Source of the DNA: Sutcliffiella sp. FSL R7-0096
Lineage (GTDB): Bacteria; Bacillota; Bacilli; Bacillales; Bacillaceae_I
Length of the DNA: 64,000 nt
Direction: 5' to 3'
Assembly (NCBI RefSeq): GCF_038595065.1
Contig: NZ_CP152003.1
Coordinates: 1,468,001-1,532,000 of the forward strand
Below, in pieces: positions 19,054 to 27,663 of this stretch (the first letter of the stretch is position 1; every line of letters begins with the position of its first letter). The notes below the pieces were generated by a model that searched no databases, had not been told where the DNA came from, and saw only the letters and a list, made by a program, of their open reading frames with translations. The translations under genes were made by a program, and so were the position numbers.

Positions 19054-19058
19054 AGATA

Positions 19059-19241
19059 TTAGTGCTTTTCAACGGGTTCGTTTGGTAACGCTTCCCCGAT
19101 CAGCATGACTAATACAGCAAAAACGACCGCAATGATAGAAGCTAATACGTAGTTATATGTATCACCCTGCATGTTAGCAACAACATAAGCAACCATGTTT
19201 ATAAGAAGAAGTGACCAGAAAATAGTCCAGAATGCGCGCAT
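19059..19241 (-). CDS. yjzD: YjzD-family small membrane protein
   Basis: A 60-residue protein with two predicted membrane segments (about 5-22 and 31-51) and a short polar tail, matching YjzD (DUF2929) of Bacillus. A GGAGGGGGAG ribosome site lies before the ATG. Function unknown; the position beside yjaU fits B. subtilis synteny. Confidence 0.8.
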   Translation of the reverse strand: MRAFWTIFWSLLLINMVAYVVANMQGDTYNYVLASIIAVVFAVLVMLIGEALPNEPVEKH

Positions 19242-19355
19242 TGTGACTCCCCCTCCATTTAATTATTTCGAAACTCATTCAGAGGATATTTTACCACAAC
19301 TAGCACATATAATAAATGTAAATATGTTTAACTTAGTCGAAAAAGGGGTTGTTAA

Positions 19356-19493
19356 ATGATGAATAGTAATGAAAAGCTTCTTGAACTGAAAATGCTACTT
19401 GATCAAGAGGTAAGTAATTTGACGGAACTAGGGCAACGGACTTTGGAGATGTTAAGGGAAGAGCTTCAATACGATGAAGTGGGAAGGGATTAA
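19356..19493 (+). CDS. Small hypothetical protein with helical character
   Basis: A 45-residue, leucine- and glutamate-rich frame (MMNSNEKLLELKMLLDQEV...) with an AAAAGGGG ribosome site 8-12 bases before ATG 19356/19359. It would form one or two amphipathic helices. I considered a Spo0E-like phosphatase because of the size, but the SQxxD signature is absent. I do not recognise a family; the ribosome site and clean frame make it a plausible gene. Confidence 0.5.
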   Translation: MMNSNEKLLELKMLLDQEVSNLTELGQRTLEMLREELQYDEVGRD

Positions 19494-19535
19494 ATTTGCA
19501 CCTTCCTTTTTCTTATTACATTAAACTTCCCGTAG

Positions 19536-19650
19536 TCTTCCGTTTCAGGTGTTCTGCTTTCCGCGGGGCGAGTGGTTGAGCCTCCTCACAACGCTTCAGG
19601 GGTCTCAACCTACCGCCGGAGTCTCACACCTTGCATTCAGACCACAGGGG
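19536..19650 (-). repeat. Dispersed structured repeat, copy 2
   Basis: Minus-direction copy with inner arms AGGTGT/ACACCT and central arms GGTTGAG/CTCAACC around GCGTTGTGAGGAGG. It fills the gap before yjaU. Confidence 0.8.
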
Positions 19651-19767
19651 GATTGGATCTTCAAATTTCATACTAATTTTTTATTGTCGCATTTGGTAAT
19701 TTGTCTTTGGCATCACAATGCCTATCTACATAGCATAGAGTATAGAGTTCGTGAATTGGAGGGTATG

Positions 19768-20517
19768 GTGAATCGGATGAGCATAAATCAACGCTTTTTT
19801 CAAATGGGCGGTCAATGGAATGCTGTACATGTACCGGAAAAGCCTAATGGTTTTGGCTGTCTTATCATCGGGGATACTAACCATTTCGTTGATGAACAGA
19901 ATAGTCTGTGGTTACAGCATATTGGTCGGAACAGAATTGTGGAAGAAATATTGAAATGTGGGTATACACTTTTTTATTCCAATCTTTACGGGGCGCATTG
20001 GGGGAGCAGTAAATCGGTACTGCATGCCAAGCAGCTTTATCATATCATGATGAAACAGGAAATATTGAACGATAAAATTCATATTATTGCAGAAGGTATG
20101 GGGGCGCTGACAGCACTGCAATTGATGGAGGAACTAGGGGAACAAATTCGTTCGGTCGCCCTCATCAATCCTTGTATGGACTTGAAAGCCCAACTGGCTC
20201 AAGAAAAAGATAGGAAATTTTTCTATAAAAAAGTCAGGAATGAGATAGCGAAGGCTTACAATGTACCTATTAATGAATTTGAGGAGTATGAAGGTTTTCC
20301 CGAACTCCATCGGTTCCAGCATAATTCGTTGCCGGTGAAAATATGGCAAACCACAACCAATTTCTCCTTTGACCCAAATCTTCATTGCAAAAGGTATGAA
20401 GAGCTTCGCCAACAAAATAAATCCCCAATTGCGGTTACCTATCACCTTGTGGAGAAAAGGTATTCATACGGTCCATCTATATGTCAGTTCTTTAAAAAAT
20501 ATGAACAGAAATTATGA
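19768..20517 (+). CDS. yjaU: Alpha/beta-hydrolase-like protein (YjaU)
   Basis: About 250 residues with an alpha/beta-hydrolase pattern: LIIGDTNHF, LFYSNLYGAHWGS, and IIAEGMGALTALQLMEEL, where the nucleophile elbow reads EGMGA instead of GxSxG, so the catalytic serine appears to be replaced. This suggests a non-enzymatic or divergent member. The open frame extends upstream to 19549 but that part runs into repeat copy 2; GGAGG at 19758-19762 supports GTG 19768 (or ATG 19765 or 19777). Position before yjaV, med and comZ matches yjaU of B. subtilis. Confidence 0.7.
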   Translation: MNRMSINQRFFQMGGQWNAVHVPEKPNGFGCLIIGDTNHFVDEQNSLWLQHIGRNRIVEEILKCGYTLFYSNLYGAHWGSSKSVLHAKQLYHIMMKQEILNDKIHIIAEGMGALTALQLMEELGEQIRSVALINPCMDLKAQLAQEKDRKFFYKKVRNEIAKAYNVPINEFEEYEGFPELHRFQHNSLPVKIWQTTTNFSFDPNLHCKRYEELRQQNKSPIAVTYHLVEKRYSYGPSICQFFKKYEQKL

Positions 20518-20520
20518 AAA

Positions 20521-20558
20521 GTCCCATTTCATCTCTCATGGAATAGGGACTATTATTA
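20521..20558 (+). terminator. Hairpin after yjaU, weak terminator
   Basis: GTCCC-ATTtCAT pairs with ATGgAATaGGGAC, followed by TATTATTAT, not a true T run. Confidence 0.35.
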
Positions 20559-20611
20559 TGCTTCCATGCATAAGGATACAATATCAATGATGATGGATGG
20601 AGTGGAAAGTG

Positions 20612-21376
20612 ATGAAAAATGCTGTGGTTGTCGGTGCTACAACACAAGTTGGTTTTGCACTTTGTCAAGAGCTCATGAATCATGAAGTGGAAGTAACAGG
20701 GTTCGAATGGTCAGAAAAGATGGACGAAAGAGCAGATGAAATGTTGATGGGAATCGGACGAAACGCTTTTTTTCATCTTCAACTGGATCAGCCTTTAGAG
20801 AACAATGCCGATATTGCATTTTACTTTATTGATAGAATAGAGCGATTGGACCAGACCAATGAAGAGGCATATTTTTCTATTGCAGAGAAAGCTAAGAAGC
20901 TTGTAATTATCTCTTCCTATCATAACTACAGAAAGAACATCGACTTTACGAATAAGTTAAAAAAGAAACAGAAGGATGAAGCTAATTGCTTGTCCATCTA
21001 TTTACCGATGGTAGTCGGACCGTGGCAAGGAAAAGAGGAAGCGGTCCATAGAAGGCTTCAAGCAGAGATGGATGAAAAAGAACGTCAACCTATAGCCATC
21101 CAAGATACGGATGTATTATATGTTGAGGACGTTGTAAAAGCTATTTACGAACTCTCAAATACGGAAGGCCAAGAAAAAGTAGTCCGCTTAAAAAACGAAA
21201 ATCCAGAAGCGCTTAAGGAATTAATGGATGTACTCCACTTTACTTTACTAGCAGATGCAAATCCTGACGGTGAATGGGATAAGGTGACAGTTTACAAGGT
21301 GCGGCAAAGTTTGACGATGAAAGAAAGTCTTCAAGCACAGAGAAAACAAATGAGGCAAAAACTGAGACTGGATTAA
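20612..21376 (+). CDS. yjaV: NAD(P)-binding epimerase-like protein (YjaV)
   Basis: A 254-residue protein with an N-terminal Rossmann start KNAVVVGATTQVGFALCQEL and a YxxxK-like segment YHNYRKN near residue 108, resembling extended SDR/epimerases that have lost clear catalytic signatures. ATG 20612 follows GGAGTGG; the frame opens at 20597 with an ATG lying over that site. Its place before med agrees with yjaV. Function unknown. Confidence 0.75.
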   Translation: MKNAVVVGATTQVGFALCQELMNHEVEVTGFEWSEKMDERADEMLMGIGRNAFFHLQLDQPLENNADIAFYFIDRIERLDQTNEEAYFSIAEKAKKLVIISSYHNYRKNIDFTNKLKKKQKDEANCLSIYLPMVVGPWQGKEEAVHRRLQAEMDEKERQPIAIQDTDVLYVEDVVKAIYELSNTEGQEKVVRLKNENPEALKELMDVLHFTLLADANPDGEWDKVTVYKVRQSLTMKESLQAQRKQMRQKLRLD

Positions 21377-21517
21377 AAGACAACAGAGAATCCCTCTCGT
21401 GTCCAAATGGTTTTTACAGAATATTAACTTTTCCTTTGTATTCAAAGCATGTACAATATAAGATGTAGGATAGGAAATATGAGGGATTCCTTTGGGGCAC
21501 TAGGGGGTGGTACATAC

Positions 21518-22471
21518 ATGAAAAAAACAATAATGGCAATAATTCTATTAATACTTCTTTTATCTGCATGTGGACAAACTACTCCTGATAGTGGAGATCA
21601 AAAGGTCGGATTACTAGTTCCGGATACAGTGAGTGATCAAGTATGGGGAACCAAGGGATATAAGGGCCTTTTGCGCATACAGACCGAATACGACCTTGAT
21701 GTGTATTACAAAGAAGGAATACATACAGATTCATCTATTAAAAAAGCGGTGGAAGATTTTCATAAGGATGGGGTTACCTTAATTTTTGGACATGGAAGTG
21801 AATATGCCCAGACATTCAACTCTATCTCATCAGATTATCCAAATATCCATTTTGTATGTTTCAATTCAGAAGCTCAAGGAGAAAATGTAACAAGCTTAAA
21901 CTTTGAAGCCAACGCAATGGGGTTCTTTGGGGGAATGGTCGCAGGTCATATGAGTAAAACCAATAACATAGGGATCATTGCAGCCTTTGAATGGCAGCCG
22001 GAAGTGGATGGCTTCTTTGAAGGTGTGCTACATGAAAACCCGGATGCGAGGGTGTTGATAGACTACACCCAGGATTGGGATGACCCGGATAAGGCCTTGG
22101 CCATACTGGACAATATGATTGAGCAGGAAGTGGATGTTGTATACCCTGCTGGCGACGGCTTTAATGTTCCAATTATTAATAGTTTGAAGGAAAAAGGGCT
22201 TTATGCCGTGGGGTTTGTCTCCGATCAGTCCGACCTTGGGGAGAACACAGTTATTACAAGTACGGTCCAACATGTCCCTGCTTTATATGAACTAGTGGCA
22301 AGGCGTCATTTTACAGGCGAACTGGATTCAGGAAATTTATATTTTGACTTCAAAGATGATGTGATATCTCTTGGTAAATTCAGTCCATTGGTAAGCAAAG
22401 AGTACCAAGAAAACATCCATAACCAAATTGAGGAATACAAAAATTCCGGTTTATTACCGAATGAAAAATAG
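21518..22471 (+). CDS. med: Med, lipoprotein-type regulator of competence
   Basis: A 317-residue Bmp/basic-membrane-protein-type binding protein with an N-terminal hydrophobic segment ending in a lipobox-like LLSAC and a periplasmic-binding fold (VGLLVPDTVSDQVWGTKGYKG, FGHGSEYAQTF, GFFGGMVAGHMSKT). In B. subtilis Med raises comK expression and is co-transcribed with comZ, as here. ATG 21518 follows GGGGGTGG; the open frame from 21449 has no ribosome site. Whether it senses a ligand is not known. Confidence 0.9.
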   Translation: MKKTIMAIILLILLLSACGQTTPDSGDQKVGLLVPDTVSDQVWGTKGYKGLLRIQTEYDLDVYYKEGIHTDSSIKKAVEDFHKDGVTLIFGHGSEYAQTFNSISSDYPNIHFVCFNSEAQGENVTSLNFEANAMGFFGGMVAGHMSKTNNIGIIAAFEWQPEVDGFFEGVLHENPDARVLIDYTQDWDDPDKALAILDNMIEQEVDVVYPAGDGFNVPIINSLKEKGLYAVGFVSDQSDLGENTVITSTVQHVPALYELVARRHFTGELDSGNLYFDFKDDVISLGKFSPLVSKEYQENIHNQIEEYKNSGLLPNEK

Positions 22472-22486
22472 AAAGTAGGTTATCAA

Positions 22487-22675
22487 ATGGAACAAGATAG
22501 AACCATGCAATATATGGCAATAGCTATGAAATACTTACCAGAAGCAAAACAGATGCTTGATGAAACAGGGTTAGAGCTAGAGCCGCAACATATTCAGCCA
22601 TTGGTCTCTCTATTGACCAAAGTGATGGACGAAGCATACGAACTGGGAAAACAAAATGCATTAGATATAGATTAA
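22487..22675 (+). CDS. comZ: ComZ, competence regulator
   Basis: A 62-residue helical protein (MEQDRTMQYMAIAMKYLPEAK ... LVSLLTKVMDEAYELGKQN), essentially the length of ComZ. In B. subtilis ComZ lowers comG expression. It starts 15 bases after med with a GAAAGTAGG ribosome site and is followed by a terminator. Confidence 0.9.
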   Translation: MEQDRTMQYMAIAMKYLPEAKQMLDETGLELEPQHIQPLVSLLTKVMDEAYELGKQNALDID

Positions 22676-22680
22676 TGAAA

Positions 22681-22727
22681 AAAGAGGACTGTTCAGAATG
22701 TCAATACCATTCTGGACAGCCTCTTTA
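22681..22727 (+). terminator. Terminator of med-comZ
   Basis: A long stem, AGAGG-CTGTTCAGAATG with CATTCTGGACAG-CCTCT, followed by TTTATT. Confidence 0.75.
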
Positions 22728-22754
22728 TTCATCGTAATGATTGCAGTAACTTAG

Positions 22755-22878
22755 CTGATGATTGGAGCGAAAGGAAAGACTGCAGCGAAAGGTAGCGGCA
22801 GGTTGAGACCCCCGAGCGTTGTGAGGAGGCTCAAGCACCGCCCCGCGGAAAGCAAAGTCTGACGAAGAAATCAACAGC
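22755..22878 (+). repeat. Dispersed structured repeat, copy 3
   Basis: Plus-direction copy. Inner arms AGACT/AGTCT, central arms TTGAG/CTCAA, and a conserved GAGCGTTGTGAGGAGG. Lies between comZ and the convergent yjzB. Confidence 0.8.
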
Positions 22879-22900
22879 GGTGCTACATTAAGTTAAGTTC

Positions 22901-23143
22901 CTATTTCTTAAAATAATCCAATAGCGGAGAGAATTCCTTTAACATTGGCTTTAATTTATTTACTGAATCCATAATGGAGTCCACCTGTTCCATAAGCGCA
23001 TAATAGTCCCCTTGGGTTTTTTCGGGGCTGTTCGCTGGATTTTCTTCTATATTTTCTCTTCTAGGCGGACCTCCAAACATCATTCTTGTGAACGGATCCA
23101 CTTCCCGTTCTTCCTTTATCGCTTCTTGTTGTTCTTCACTCAT
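22901..23143 (-). CDS. yjzB: YjzB-like hypothetical protein
   Basis: An 80-residue hydrophilic protein (MSEEQQEAIKEEREVDPFTRMMFGGPPRR ... LKPMLKEFSPLLDYFKK). Function unknown. Size and position between comZ and fabH match yjzB. I start at ATG 23143, eight bases after GGAGAGG, not at 23170. Confidence 0.65.
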   Translation of the reverse strand: MSEEQQEAIKEEREVDPFTRMMFGGPPRRENIEENPANSPEKTQGDYYALMEQVDSIMDSVNKLKPMLKEFSPLLDYFKK

Positions 23144-23265
23144 ATAGATATCACCTCTCCAAGTCAACATTTATCCCCTCTTGAGACTATCATATGCTGG
23201 CTGTAAAAAATGGGATGGGCTTTGGTCTAAAAGTGGAGCTTCCTTATAAAATAGGCATTTATATA

Positions 23266-23294
23266 TTGTCAAGATGATAAGAATACGTTAAAAT
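23266..23294 (+). promoter_or_regulatory. SigA-type promoter of fabH-fabF
   Basis: TTGTCA (23266-23271) and TAAAAT (23289-23294) with a 17-base spacer. Transcription should begin near 23301, leaving a leader of about 230 bases that includes repeat copy 4. Confidence 0.65.
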
Positions 23295-23311
23295 TAGTAC
23301 CAAGTCATAAT
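23294..23311 (+). promoter_or_regulatory. FapR-type operator
   Basis: TTAGTACCAAGTCATAAT resembles the FapR sites (TTAGTACC...) of Bacillus fatty-acid genes and starts at the last base of the -10 element. FapR repression relieved by malonyl-CoA is the known control of fabH-fabF. Confidence 0.65.
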
Positions 23312-23335
23312 AATTGATAATAAAATTAGATAAGT

Positions 23336-23462
23336 GGATTGAAGCGGAAGGCACTCGACTCCGGCGGGAGGTAAGAGGGAATCGGGAGACCCCGCAGGCT
23401 TGCCGAGGAGGCTCCCGGCCCTCCCCGAGGAAAGCGAGTGCATGTAGCGGAAAGAAACGGCC
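23336..23462 (+). repeat. Dispersed structured repeat, copy 4, inside the fabH leader
   Basis: Plus-direction copy with inner arms GCACTCG/CGAGTGC and central arms CGGGAG/CTCCCG. It ends 70 bases before the fabH start codon and would be transcribed in the sense direction. Confidence 0.8.
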
Positions 23463-23532
23463 AAACTATAAAGCTAAAACCACTTTAGATAATCTTTTAA
23501 AAAAGTCCAAAAGAGAGATAGGTGTTATATCT

Positions 23533-24465
23533 ATGAATGCAGGGATTCTAGGAATTGGAAGATATGTACCTGAAAAAGTATTAACCAATGCAGACCTTGA
23601 AAAAATGGTCGACACGACAGATGAATGGATAAAAACAAGAACCGGTATAGAAGAAAGAAGAATTGCAACAGATGAAGTGGATACTTCGCATATGGCATTT
23701 TTTGCAGCAGAAAAGGCTATGAAGGATGCTGGTATTACGGCAGAAGAACTAGATATGATTATTGTCGCTACAGTAACCCCGGATAACCCCTTTCCTAGTG
23801 TTGCCTGCATGATCCAGGAACGCCTTGGGGCTAAAAAGGCATGTGCTTTTGATATGAGCGCTGCCTGCGCTGGGTTCATGTATGGAATTATTACAGCGAA
23901 GCAATTTGTGGAAGCTGGGACTTATAAACATGTACTTGTGGTAGGAGTAGAGAAGCTTTCCAAGATTACAGACTGGGAAGATCGCAACACGGCTGTTTTG
24001 TTCGGTGACGGAGCTGGCGCAACCATTATCGGTCCGGTATCAGAGGGAAGAGGTATATTATCTTTTGAACTCGGTGCAGACGGAACAGGGGCAAAACATT
24101 TATATCAAGATGAAACCATTGTGATGAATGGTCGGGAAGTGTTCAAGTTTGCAGTCCGCCAAATGGGTGAGTCGGCAGTAAATGTACTCGAGAAGGCCGG
24201 CCTAACAAAAGAGGATGTGGACTTCCTTATCCCTCATCAAGCTAATATTCGAATCATGGAAGCTGCAAGGGAAAGGCTTGGCCTCCCTCTAGAGAAAATG
24301 TCCATGACCGTACAGAAATATGGAAACACATCCGCAGCATCCATACCGATATCCATTGTGGAGGAATTGGAAAATGGAAAAATACATGACGATGATTTAG
24401 TAGTTATGGTAGGATTTGGTGGAGGATTAACATGGGGAGCAATTGCCATCAGATGGGGAAGATAA
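23533..24465 (+). CDS. fabH: Beta-ketoacyl-ACP synthase III
   Basis: A 310-residue condensing enzyme that joins acyl-CoA primers to malonyl-ACP to start fatty-acid synthesis. The catalytic triad is intact: C112 in SAACAG, H235 in PHQANIR, N265 in YGNTSA. The start is ATG 23533, which gives the family length and [16 protein letters not shown]; the open frame runs upstream to 23314 through repeat copy 4 and should not be taken as coding. Followed 43 bases later by fabF. FapR-type control is expected. Confidence 0.95.
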   Translation: MNAGILGIGRYVPEKVLTNADLEKMVDTTDEWIKTRTGIEERRIATDEVDTSHMAFFAAEKAMKDAGITAEELDMIIVATVTPDNPFPSVACMIQERLGAKKACAFDMSAACAGFMYGIITAKQFVEAGTYKHVLVVGVEKLSKITDWEDRNTAVLFGDGAGATIIGPVSEGRGILSFELGADGTGAKHLYQDETIVMNGREVFKFAVRQMGESAVNVLEKAGLTKEDVDFLIPHQANIRIMEAARERLGLPLEKMSMTVQKYGNTSAASIPISIVEELENGKIHDDDLVVMVGFGGGLTWGAIAIRWGR

Positions 24466-24508
24466 TAAATATTAATTCGGATACAACGGTGGAAGGAGCA
24501 GGACAATT

Positions 24509-25753
24509 ATGCAAATGCCTAAAAGAAGAGTAGTAGTAACAGGGCTTGGAGCAGTGACTCCAATTGGATTGAATGTAAATGAGGCATGGGAGAACGCCAT
24601 AAAAGGAGTTTCGGGAGTTGGCCCACTGACAAGGGTTGATATCGAAAAATTCCCTGCGAAAGTAGCTGCCGAAATTACGAACTTCAATGCCGAAGACTTT
24701 ATGGATAAAAAAGAAGCGAGAAGAATGGATCGCTTTACACAATATGCCATCGCAGCTTCGTTCATGGCTGTAAAAGATGCCAACTTAGAAATTACAGATG
24801 AAATCGCCCCTAGAGTGGGAGTTTGGGTAGGTTCTGGGATAGGTGGAATGGAAACCTTTGAACAACAATATAAAACATTTTTAGAAAAAGGTGCACGCCG
24901 TGTAAGCCCGTTTTTCGTACCGATGATGATTCCTGATATGGCAACAGGTCAAATCAGTATCGCCTTAGGTGCGAAAGGGGTGAACTCCTGTACTGTTACA
25001 GCTTGTGCCACGGGAACGAACTCTATAGGAGATGCTTTCAAAGTTATTCAACGCGGAGATGCCGATGTCATGGTCTCTGGAGGAACGGAAGCCCCACTTA
25101 CGGAAATGTCTTTTGCGGGATTCAGCTCGGCAAAAGCATTATCTTTAAATCCTGATCCAAAAACAGCAAGCAGACCTTTCGATGCTAACCGTGATGGTTT
25201 TGTCATGGGGGAAGGCGCCGGGATTATCGTTTTAGAAGACCTGGAACACGCATTAGCACGTGGTGCTCGCATCTACGCAGAGATCGTCGGATATGGCGCT
25301 ACAGGGGATGCTCATCATATTACGGCACCTGCTCCAGGTGGAGAAGGCGGAGTGCGTGCGATGAAAATGGCCATTGAAGATGCGGACCTTGAACCAGGCG
25401 ATATCGATTATATAAATGCACACGGTACAAGCACCGAGTATAACGACAAGTTTGAAACACTTGCAATTAAAGAAGTGCTTGGTTCCCATGCGAATAATGT
25501 AGCCATTAGTTCCACAAAATCGATGACAGGACATTTGCTTGGAGCCGCAGGTGGTGTGGAGGCGATCTTTACCATTAAGGCTATTGAGAATGGAATCATT
25601 CCTCCAACGATCAATCTGGATACACCAGATCCTGAGTGCGATCTTGATTACGTACCGAACGAAGCCCGCCATAAAGAGGTCAGAGCTGCGATGAGCAACT
25701 CACTCGGCTTTGGCGGCCATAATGCAACGATTGTGTTTAAAAAATACGAGTAA
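24509..25753 (+). CDS. fabF: Beta-ketoacyl-ACP synthase II
   Basis: A 414-residue elongating condensing enzyme with the nucleophile C166 (TACATG), H305 (NAHGTST) and H342 ([10 protein letters not shown]). It extends acyl-ACP chains with malonyl-ACP and affects membrane lipid composition. GGAAGGAG precedes the ATG at 24509; ATG 24515 is also possible. Forms an operon with fabH and ends in a strong terminator. Confidence 0.95.
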   Translation: MQMPKRRVVVTGLGAVTPIGLNVNEAWENAIKGVSGVGPLTRVDIEKFPAKVAAEITNFNAEDFMDKKEARRMDRFTQYAIAASFMAVKDANLEITDEIAPRVGVWVGSGIGGMETFEQQYKTFLEKGARRVSPFFVPMMIPDMATGQISIALGAKGVNSCTVTACATGTNSIGDAFKVIQRGDADVMVSGGTEAPLTEMSFAGFSSAKALSLNPDPKTASRPFDANRDGFVMGEGAGIIVLEDLEHALARGARIYAEIVGYGATGDAHHITAPAPGGEGGVRAMKMAIEDADLEPGDIDYINAHGTSTEYNDKFETLAIKEVLGSHANNVAISSTKSMTGHLLGAAGGVEAIFTIKAIENGIIPPTINLDTPDPECDLDYVPNEARHKEVRAAMSNSLGFGGHNATIVFKKYE

Positions 25754-25761
25754 GCGTATCA

Positions 25762-25797
25762 AGCAGTAGGGAATGATTAACATCCCTGCTGCTTTTT
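25762..25797 (+). terminator. Terminator of fabH-fabF
   Basis: AGCAGTAGGGA pairs with TCCCTGCTGCT, followed by TTTTTGTGTTTT. Confidence 0.75.
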
Positions 25798-25865
25798 GTG
25801 TTTTGGAATATGAAAGTGAGTTTTTTAGAGTAAGCAAACCAATTTTGAAGATCTATCGTTTGTAT

Positions 25866-26268
25866 AAAGACAATCTTCGGTGAAAAATCGAAATGAGATT
25901 GTCATTATAAGGTGCATAAAGACAATCTTGGGTGAAAAATCGAAATGAGATTGTCATTATAAGGTGCATAAAGACAATCTTGGGTGAAAAATCGGAATGA
26001 GATTGTCATTATAAGGTGCATAAAGACAATCTTGGGTGAAAAATCAGAATGAGATTGTCATTATAAGGTGCGTAAAGACAATCTTCGATGAAAAATCGGA
26101 ATGAGATTGTCATTATAAGGGACATAAAGACAATCTTGGGTGAAAAATCAGAATGAGATCGTCATTATAAGGTGCATAAAGACAATCTTGAGTGAAAAAT
26201 CGGAATGAGATTGTCATTATAAGGGACATAAAGACAATCTTGGGTGAAAAATCAAATTGAGAATGTAA
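25866..26268. repeat. Tandem array A: eight 52-bp hairpin units
   Basis: Units start at 25866, 25918, 25970, 26022, 26074, 26126, 26178 and 26230, exactly 52 bp apart; the last is degenerate. Each has GACAATCT, an A-rich loop of 19 bases with GTGAAAAATC, AGATTGTC (complementary to the first arm), then a 17-base spacer ATTATAAGGTGCATAAA with small changes. No open frame crosses it. It lies downstream of the fabF terminator. 26269-26452 shows nothing further that I can name. Confidence 0.9.
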
Positions 26269-26452
26269 CCATCCATCAATCAAAAATTTAAAGAAAAGGT
26301 ACTTAGTACTTTATCAACTACCAAGCATAAAATCTTACCGAAATTCTCAACCCCCGTATTCCTCCTCAACCCAATAACCATTTACCCACCTCACCAATCC
26401 GCCCTCCTCATCATACAATGACATCAAAAAGCAAAGAAAAGGGCTGTAGAAC

Positions 26453-27235
26453 ATGAGTATTATTCATACAGATCGATGGTTGGAGGAGGACTATCATCAG
26501 CCATTGAATATTTCAAAGAGATTGCTGAAGTACTTTGAGGACGTCACTGCAGCGGAACTTTATGATTATCTCATCATGCATGGAATGTACCGGCCAGTAA
26601 GGGATGGAAAAGGGACAGTGGAAAAGTTAAAAGAGTTGGATTGTTGGAATATTGTTTTGGCAGAATCAAAGCGTTTGAAGAAACTTTGGAATGGACCAGA
26701 CATCCCAATCTTCATCTTCCCTTCGGATAAATACAACAACCAAATTAAAAGGGACTTTAAAGGAAAAGCGGGAGTGGCTTTCAAAGATAAATTGTTCATG
26801 TTCCTCCCAGAAGATATTGATATCAATGAAATGAAAGCATTATTGACTCACGAATATAACCATATATGTGTATTGTCCAAATATAAAAGAAAAGATGACC
26901 AATATACGCTCCTTGATTCCGTCATCATAGAGGGGTTAGCGGAGAGTGCCGTAAAAGAACTTCTTGGAGTAGAATATACCTCTACATGGACTTCCTACTA
27001 TACAGATAAAGAGCTTGAAATCTTTTTTAAAAAATTCATCATACCTAATAAAGATGTGAAGAAAAATGAAAGAGATCACATGAAGCTCCTTTACGGAAAA
27101 GGTTTTTATCCCAAGATGCTTGGATATTGTGTAGGTTACTATCTCATTCAAAAAATATTAAAAACGAAAAAAGTAAGTTATGCAGTATTGATGTCAAAAA
27201 GTCTGACAGAGATAACAAAACTATTAGCCGAATAA
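26453..27235 (+). CDS. yjaZ: DUF2268 putative zinc metalloprotease (YjaZ)
   Basis: A 260-residue protein with a zinc-protease signature HEYNH (H133, E134, H137) and a downstream IIEGLAES that could supply the third ligand, as in the DUF2268 family to which B. subtilis YjaZ belongs. No signal peptide is visible, so it is probably cytoplasmic. Its substrate is unknown. Its position between fabF and appD matches B. subtilis. Confidence 0.82.
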   Translation: MSIIHTDRWLEEDYHQPLNISKRLLKYFEDVTAAELYDYLIMHGMYRPVRDGKGTVEKLKELDCWNIVLAESKRLKKLWNGPDIPIFIFPSDKYNNQIKRDFKGKAGVAFKDKLFMFLPEDIDINEMKALLTHEYNHICVLSKYKRKDDQYTLLDSVIIEGLAESAVKELLGVEYTSTWTSYYTDKELEIFFKKFIIPNKDVKKNERDHMKLLYGKGFYPKMLGYCVGYYLIQKILKTKKVSYAVLMSKSLTEITKLLAE

Positions 27236-27265
27236 TTCTTTGAGGAATAGGAGAAAAATAACAAA

Positions 27266-27303
27266 AAACAAAAAATCTAGCAAAAAAAGCTAGTTTTTTT
27301 GTT
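27266..27303. terminator. Terminator after yjaZ
   Basis: CTAGC and GCTAG flanked by A and T runs. Confidence 0.65.
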
Positions 27304-27385
27304 TTTTTTTGTATATAATCAGTTTTTGTAGAAGATTGTTGCAAGTTCCAATAAAAAAAATATTTAGTTTATTTTCAAAATAAGC

Positions 27386-27414
27386 TTGAACTTGTAACGG
27401 AATTGTAATAATAT
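27386..27414 (+). promoter_or_regulatory. Promoter of the app operon
   Basis: TTGAAC (27386-27391) and TAATAT (27409-27414), 17-base spacer. The leader to appD is about 240 bases and AT-rich; apart from the two sites listed next I see no gene in 27303-27663. Confidence 0.55.
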
Positions 27415-27430
27415 ACAAGCAGATGATAAT

Positions 27431-27445
27431 TATTTTCCGATAATT
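27431..27445. promoter_or_regulatory. CodY-box-like site 1
   Basis: TATTTTCCGATAATT matches the CodY consensus AATTTTCWGAAAATT at 12 of 15 positions, just after the expected transcription start of the app operon. Confidence 0.4.
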
Positions 27446-27470
27446 TAGTTTTTACAGTAAATTTCGGGTA

Positions 27471-27485
27471 AATGGACAGAAAATT
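27471..27485. promoter_or_regulatory. CodY-box-like site 2
   Basis: AATGGACAGAAAATT matches the CodY consensus at 12 of 15 positions. Confidence 0.35.
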
Positions 27486-27663
27486 TCGTAATAATTAGCA
27501 TGGAAAATCTATAAATGCAAGATTTAAATAGATTAATAGCTAGTAGTTATATAAATTTGTAATATAAAGGTTAAGATTAAGTTAAATTTTCACAATCTTT
27601 AAATTACATTTTTAGACATCATACAGACCATGCATCGAAAGAAAAAAGGATGGTGAAGGCTAA

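Noticed and set aside
19356-19493. Spo0E-like phosphatase
   Set aside because: The size fits but the conserved SQxxD motif is missing.
19549-19767. Long N-terminal extension of yjaU
   Set aside because: The frame runs through repeat copy 2; a ribosome site occurs only at 19758-19762.
23314-23532. N-terminal extension of the fabH reading frame
   Set aside because: It translates repeat copy 4, has no ribosome site, and FabH length and motifs fit a start at 23533.
25866-26268. CRISPR array
   Set aside because: The whole 52-bp unit is repeated, including the part between inverted arms; there are no variable spacers and no cas genes.
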